From Archaeoglobi archaeon (lineage in GTDB: Archaea > Halobacteriota > Archaeoglobi > Archaeoglobales > Archaeoglobaceae): a stretch of DNA of 9,639 nt. Below, piece by piece: positions 6,429-9,639 of the stretch; position 1 is the first letter of the stretch; each line of letters opens with the position of its first letter. A model generated the notes under the pieces. That model ran no database searches, was not told the DNA's origin, and saw only the letters and a list, made by a program, of their open reading frames with translations. The position numbers and the translations under genes were made by a program. The stretch covers positions 1 through 9,639 of the forward strand of contig QNUZ01000079.1 of assembly GCA_004347865.1 (NCBI GenBank), read 5' to 3'.

Positions 6429-7120
6429 ACGAATTTTTGGGATTTATTTTAATGCTCACGTGCTTTTCAGGGATAACCATAGCTTTCAAGTTCTTTGGCA
6501 GAGCCGGACTTTATGCCTGGATGGCACTTTCGATCATAATTGCTAACATCCAGGTTACTAAGATAGTCGAGGTTTTTGGATTGGTCACTGCTATGGGGAA
6601 CGTCATCTACGGTTCCACCTTCCTCGCAACAGATATTCTCACAGAGCGTTATGGAGTCAGATATGCCAGAAAGGCGGTTCTTATCGGGTTCTTTGCCATG
6701 ATCTTCGCGACTTTGATAATTCAGCTCACTCTCTTCTTTGAGCCTCACGAAAGCGACACGGTAAGCCCCGCTATGGCCCAAGTATTCCATTTCATGCCAT
6801 CTGCAATGGTCGCTAGCCTGACGGCCTACGTAATATCGCAAACGCACGACATATGGGCATTTGAGATGTGGAGAAAGAGAACCAGAGGGAGATTTCTATG
6901 GCTTAGGAATAACGCCTCAACGATGGTTTCGCAGTTAATAGACAACGTGACCTTCACTCTGCTTTTCTTCGTCGTATTCAATCCCGAGTTCCTCGAAACT
7001 CTGGGCTGGGGTGGAATTTTTGATATCTTCATAACCTCCTATGCGATGAAGTTTGTTGTTGCGGTGTTTGACACACCATTTGTATATTTGAACGTTAGGA
7101 TTAAGCCGGATGAAGACTAA
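6422..7120 (+). CDS. Queuosine/archaeosine-precursor transporter family (YhhQ/DUF165, VUT family)
   Basis: A 232-residue integral membrane protein with about six to seven hydrophobic segments (roughly 5-22, 32-55, 84-106, 125-140, 172-187 and 198-220). It carries the family hallmarks NVIYGSTFLATDILTERYG (60-78), QTHDIWAFEMWRK (140-152) and NNASTMVSQLIDN (163-175). YhhQ-family proteins import 7-deazaguanine precursors (preQ0/preQ1) for queuosine. In archaea preQ0 is the base from which archaeosine is built in tRNA, so a preQ0 or related purine importer is the likely role, although the exact substrate cannot be read from sequence. The start ATG lies inside the last codons of valS (7-bp overlap), and no clear ribosome-binding site is seen, which suggests translation coupled to valS. 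A longer or alternative start is not needed for the family fold. Confidence 0.85.
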   Translation: MLNEFLGFILMLTCFSGITIAFKFFGRAGLYAWMALSIIIANIQVTKIVEVFGLVTAMGNVIYGSTFLATDILTERYGVRYARKAVLIGFFAMIFATLIIQLTLFFEPHESDTVSPAMAQVFHFMPSAMVASLTAYVISQTHDIWAFEMWRKRTRGRFLWLRNNASTMVSQLIDNVTFTLLFFVVFNPEFLETLGWGGIFDIFITSYAMKFVVAVFDTPFVYLNVRIKPDED

Positions 7121-7149
7121 CTTCTGTGCGTTGTTGGATCTAACAAAAA

Positions 7150-7158
7150 TTTTTAAAA
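7150..7158 (+). promoter_or_regulatory. TATA-like element before the exchanger gene
   Basis: TTTTTAAAA, within AAAAATTTTTAAAAC, lies 24 bases (centre to A of ATG) before the in-frame ATG at 7178 but only 15 bases before the ATG at 7169. The spacing favours a leaderless start at 7178. The T-run may also end transcripts coming from the upstream gene. Confidence 0.45.
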
Positions 7159-7168
7159 CGTGAGATGA

Positions 7169-8368
7169 ATGCCAACGATGTTCCTGAAGGAGAGAACCCT
7201 CATCCTGCTCGCAGTTCTTGGTACTCTTCCATGGATAATCTCGTTTGTCTTCTCCACCCATTATTCCGCGCCAGTTGAAGCTTTTCTTTCTGGAATGGCC
7301 GTAATCTCGGCCGCATTTCTTCTTTCATGGGGCGCCGAAACCGCTGAGAAAGATCTGCCAAGATCTCTAAGCCTTGCAATCGTCGCTCTCATTGCAGTTC
7401 TTCCAGAATACGCGGTTGACATGTACTTTACATGGATGGCTGGAAAAATGGGAGGGGAGTACATACACTATGCTGCAGCCAATATGACTGGTGCAAACAG
7501 GCTCCTTTTGGGTATAGGGTGGAGCATTGTAGCAATTTTTGCTATGTGGAAGCTTAAGAAAAGAGAAATCGAGCTGGATGAAGGGATAAGGCTTGAATTT
7601 TTTGCCCTCTTATTGGCTTCTCTTTACTGTTTTTTGATCCCGATCAAAGGAGACATTTCTCTCCTCGATACTGCAATTCTGGGGTCAATTTTCCTGCTGT
7701 ATATATACTCGGCTACAAAGGCTGAGAGAGAGGAATTCATCGCAGTAGGGGTTCCTGCGTATCTCTGCCGCCTTTCAGTAAGAAGGAGAAGGGGTTCGGT
7801 AATTCTAATGCTCTTATTTTCTGCATTTGTGATCCTAATTAGCGTTGAAGCCTTCGCAGAAGGTCTCGTAAATTCTGCAAGAATTTTCGGAGTTGACGAG
7901 TTTTTGATGGTTCAGTGGATCGCACCGCTTGCGAGTGAGGCTCCGGAATTCATTGTTGCAATATACTTTGTAAGAAAGCTCAGAACAACTGCGAGCTTTA
8001 ACACCCTTGTTTCTTCAAAGGTAAATCAGTGGACCTTGCTCGTCGGCTGTCTGGCTTTGATTTACAGTATTTCTTTGGCAAGTCCGAGCACTCTTCCGCT
8101 TGATGACAGGCAGAAAGAGGAGTTTTTGCTGACTGCTGCCCAGTCCCTGTTAGGGGTAGCGGTAATAATCAATCTGAGATTTAACATATTTGAGGCCCTA
8201 GCTCTTCTTGGTTTATTTTTGGCCCAGTTCATCTATCAGACTGTTGAGACCCGTTATCTACTGAGCTTCATTTACATCCTTATTGCTGTCCCCGTGCTTT
8301 TCATTCATTGGAGGGAGATCTTCAAAAGCTATCGTTTTGTCTTGCTGCTTTTGAGAGGCAAGCGTTAA
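7169..8368 (+). CDS. Divergent sodium/calcium exchanger family membrane protein
   Basis: A 399-residue membrane protein with about ten to eleven hydrophobic helices arranged as two inverted halves, the fold of Ca2+/cation antiporters (Na_Ca_ex family). The first alpha repeat has SWGAETAEKD, AVLPEYAVD with Glu80, and ANMTGANRLLLG with Asn105 and Asn110, matching the canonical LPE and GNxxGSN elements. The second has IAPLASEAPEF with Glu257/Glu260 and a weakly matching FNTLVSSKVNQW (277-288). The two halves are joined by a cytoplasmic linker (about 181-209) with a basic RRRR cluster. The probable role is Na+- or H+-coupled cation export; the ion is uncertain because the second repeat lacks GSN. 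The first in-frame ATG (7169) is given, but ATG 7178 fits the TATA spacing better and would remove only three residues. It has its own promoter and is followed after 39 bases by sepF. Confidence 0.75.
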   Translation: MPTMFLKERTLILLAVLGTLPWIISFVFSTHYSAPVEAFLSGMAVISAAFLLSWGAETAEKDLPRSLSLAIVALIAVLPEYAVDMYFTWMAGKMGGEYIHYAAANMTGANRLLLGIGWSIVAIFAMWKLKKREIELDEGIRLEFFALLLASLYCFLIPIKGDISLLDTAILGSIFLLYIYSATKAEREEFIAVGVPAYLCRLSVRRRRGSVILMLLFSAFVILISVEAFAEGLVNSARIFGVDEFLMVQWIAPLASEAPEFIVAIYFVRKLRTTASFNTLVSSKVNQWTLLVGCLALIYSISLASPSTLPLDDRQKEEFLLTAAQSLLGVAVIINLRFNIFEALALLGLFLAQFIYQTVETRYLLSFIYILIAVPVLFIHWREIFKSYRFVLLLLRGKR

Positions 8369-8369
8369 A

Positions 8370-8403
8370 ATTAAATACTTTCCAACGTTTATATCTTCGG
8401 TGA
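8370..8403 (+). promoter_or_regulatory. Promoter and ribosome-binding site of the sepF-zpr1 unit
   Basis: TTAAATACTT (about 8370-8379) sits 35 bases before the sepF ATG and would give a short leader. A second candidate, GTTTATATC (8387-8395), is only 17 bases from the ATG, too close unless transcription begins inside the gene. GGTGAT (8399-8404) matches part of the archaeal anti-16S sequence and is a ribosome-binding site, though unusually near the ATG at 8408. A leadered transcript from the first box is favoured. Confidence 0.45.
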
Positions 8404-8407
8404 TCTC

Positions 8408-8770
8408 ATGGGGATACTTGATAAGTTTAAGACCAAAGAAAAGGTTTTGGTGGACGATTATGAAGAGCTCGACTTAGGGCAATATGAGGCAGAAATAGGC
8501 GAAAAAGCGTCTGTTTATATAAAGGTGGCTGAAGTAACAGGCTTAAATGAAATTCCAAGGCTAAAGAAGGAAGTTTATGATGGAAACATAGTAATTGCGG
8601 ATATAGCCTTTATCAAGCACGATAAGCTCACCCTTGACAGAATCCTGAAAGATCTCAGGCAGCTTGCGGACGAGATCAAAGGAGATATTGTTGGGCTCGG
8701 AGAGGACTACGTGGTGGTAACACCCACCGCCATAAAGGTGGATAGGAACAAGATTCGAGGAAGCAAATGA
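8408..8770 (+). CDS. sepF: SepF, FtsZ membrane anchor for cell division
   Basis: A 120-residue protein of the archaeal SepF family (DUF552). Archaeal SepF binds FtsZ and tethers it to the membrane at the division site. The start MGILDKFK is an amphipathic membrane-targeting segment typical of SepF and supports the chosen ATG. An acidic, flexible linker (DDYEELDLGQYEAE, about 16-29) follows. The compact alpha/beta core (about 34-115) includes VYIKVAEV, GNIVIADIAF, a helix LTLDRILKDLRQLADEIKG, and the terminal strands DIVGLGEDYVVVTPTAIKV. The length is normal for archaea. The stop overlaps the start of the zpr1-like gene (ATGA), so the two are almost certainly co-translated. ftsZ itself is not in the window. 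Confidence 0.9.
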   Translation: MGILDKFKTKEKVLVDDYEELDLGQYEAEIGEKASVYIKVAEVTGLNEIPRLKKEVYDGNIVIADIAFIKHDKLTLDRILKDLRQLADEIKGDIVGLGEDYVVVTPTAIKVDRNKIRGSK

Positions 8771-9345
8771 TTCTTTGTCCAATCTGTGGCAGAGAGCTTA
8801 GGCTAATAGTAAACACTTACGAGGTTCCCTTTTTTGAAAAAATTCTTTTGACTTCCATTTCATGTGAATGCGGGTTTAAGCATGCAGATTCAATCGTTTT
8901 AGGAGAAAAAGAGCCAGTAAGATACACAATAAGGGCAAACAGGGGCAATCTTTTTACAAAAGTGGTAAGATCCACTTCGGGCACGATTAGGATTCCTGAG
9001 CTTGGGGTTACGATTGAACCGGGGCCCGCGAGCCAAGCTTTCATAACAAATCTTGAGGGTGTTCTTCGTAGGGTAGCTGACATTGTAAGAGTAGCGATGA
9101 AATGGAATGAGGAGGACGAAGAAAAAGTTAAGAGATGCGAGTGGATTCTTGAGAGGATAGATAACGTAATTGATGGCGATGAGGAGCTAACCATCATTCT
9201 AGAGGATCCTTTCGGCAACAGTCTGATTCTTTCGGACGAGAGCTTTAAGGAAAGGCTTTCGGAACTGGAAGCAAAAGAGCTAAAGACCGGATTGACAGTA
9301 ATAGAGCTTGCTGGGTTCACTGAGGAGGAGCTTTCCCGTTTTTGA
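8767..9345 (+). CDS. ZPR1-related zinc-finger protein (archaeal single-domain type)
   Basis: A 192-residue protein with one ZPR1 module. An N-terminal zinc finger is made by C4 and C7 (CPIC) and C33 and C35 (CECG). The alpha/beta ZPR1 domain follows, with the signature GTIRIPELGVTIEPGPASQ (72-90) and NLEGVLRRV (95-103). Eukaryotic ZPR1 has two such modules and acts with translation elongation factor eEF1A; archaeal homologues carry one and have no established function. Residues 113-150 are rich in acidic and charged residues (EEDEEKVKR) and probably helical. The start ATG overlaps the sepF stop, and GAGGA lies 5 bases upstream, giving efficient reinitiation. The 3' end overlaps tatA on the other strand by 29 bp. 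Confidence 0.88.
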   Translation: MILCPICGRELRLIVNTYEVPFFEKILLTSISCECGFKHADSIVLGEKEPVRYTIRANRGNLFTKVVRSTSGTIRIPELGVTIEPGPASQAFITNLEGVLRRVADIVRVAMKWNEEDEEKVKRCEWILERIDNVIDGDEELTIILEDPFGNSLILSDESFKERLSELEAKELKTGLTVIELAGFTEEELSRF

Positions 9346-9577
9346 TACTTTCAAGCTCAATTTTCAGTTCTCTGTATTTCTTTTCCATCTCATCTTTTAT
9401 TTCCCCGCTTGATACACCGTAAAGAACTTCGAGCTCGATAATCCTTTTTGCCTTTTTATACTCGGCGTATATTCTTCCAAGTTCCCTTAAAAATTCTGTG
9501 AGCTTTTCCGGACTAAGAATTATCAGGGCGATTATTGCAATTAATATCATCTCCTCGAATCCAAGCATTAAATTCAT
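9317..9577 (-). CDS. tatA: TatA/E-type twin-arginine translocase subunit
   Basis: An 86-residue protein with the TatA/B plan: a very short N-terminus, one hydrophobic helix (about 9-21, MILIAIIALIIL), a hinge SPEKL (22-26), then an amphipathic helix (about 27-48, FLRELGRIYAEYKKAKR) and a charged tail (50-86). TatA multimers form the pore that passes folded twin-arginine proteins across the membrane. The usual FGP hinge is here LSP, i.e. the Phe-Gly pair is absent, and the match is otherwise by architecture and the P-K-L-x-x-x-x-R-x-L-G pattern. A TatB-like role cannot be ruled out. ATG at 9575-9577 gives the longest form. The ATG at 9566-9568 (MLGFEEM) also fits the family and the TATA-box distance better. 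tatC is not in the window. The gene overlaps the zpr1 3' end, convergently. Confidence 0.8.
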   Translation of the reverse strand: MNLMLGFEEMILIAIIALIILSPEKLTEFLRELGRIYAEYKKAKRIIELEVLYGVSSGEIKDEMEKKYRELKIELESIKNGKAPPQ

Positions 9578-9589
9578 TCAATTACCAGG

Positions 9590-9603
9590 TTTTATTATAT
9601 TTT
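9590..9603 (-). promoter_or_regulatory. TATA box for tatA
   Basis: Read on the minus strand this is AAAATATAATAAAA, a strong archaeal TATA box. Its centre is about 20 bases before the ATG at 9577 and about 29 bases before the ATG at 9568, so transcription would begin between or at these codons. That favours a leaderless or nearly leaderless message starting translation at 9568. The rest of the right edge (9604-9639) shows no gene. Confidence 0.55.
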
Positions 9604-9639
9604 CGACTTCGGGAACTCAAAATTGCACCAGTCTTTTTA

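Noticed and set aside
8817..9320. Minus-strand 167-codon reading frame opposite the ZPR1-like gene
   Set aside because: Serine-rich mirror of acidic codons in the real gene (GAG/GAA read as CTC/TTC); no start signal or motif.

Overview
The window looks like chromosomal DNA of a thermophilic euryarchaeon, most likely a member of the Archaeoglobales. This is inferred from gene content and order, not from a database search. The supports are a flavodiiron protein / iron-sulfur flavoprotein / archaeoflavoprotein AfpA cassette, known to me in the same order in Archaeoglobus fulgidus; an archaeal-type valyl-tRNA synthetase; the archaeal cell-division protein SepF; a single-domain archaeal ZPR1-like protein; and archaeal TATA boxes, some placed for leaderless mRNAs.

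Layout. 1-876 (+) is the 3' end of an RND/MMPL-type membrane transporter whose start lies before the window. 877-1029 is a convergent intergenic stretch with a T-rich terminator and two hairpin-forming sequences that resemble decayed ends of an IS200/IS605-type element. 1030-3306 (-) is a tight three-gene operon read fprA > isf > afpA, with a 4-bp and then a 35-bp overlap. A 66-bp divergent promoter region containing a 9-bp inverted repeat separates it from 3373-3765 (+), a low-molecular-weight phosphatase/arsenate-reductase-like protein. 3858-6428 (+) is valS, probably leaderless, and it overlaps by 7 bp a queuosine/archaeosine-precursor transporter-family gene (6422-7120). 7169-8368 (+) is a divergent Na+/Ca2+-exchanger-like membrane protein. 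8408-9345 (+) is a coupled sepF-zpr1 pair (ATGA overlap). 9317-9577 (-) is a TatA-type translocase subunit that overlaps the end of zpr1 tail to tail, and its promoter lies at the right edge of the window.

How the genes may work together. The three minus-strand flavoproteins plausibly form a short electron-transfer route (reduced ferredoxin and F420H2 to FMN/Fe-S carriers to diiron-catalysed O2 reduction), i.e. oxygen defence in a strict anaerobe. valS and the transporter link tRNA charging with supply of a tRNA-modification precursor. sepF with zpr1 couples a cell-division FtsZ anchor to a zinc protein of unknown role in archaea. Most of the window is compact housekeeping DNA. I saw no RNA gene, no CRISPR array and no intact mobile element. 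The less explained items are the 877-1029 remnant, the altered alpha-repeat motifs of the exchanger, and the sepF-zpr1 coupling.
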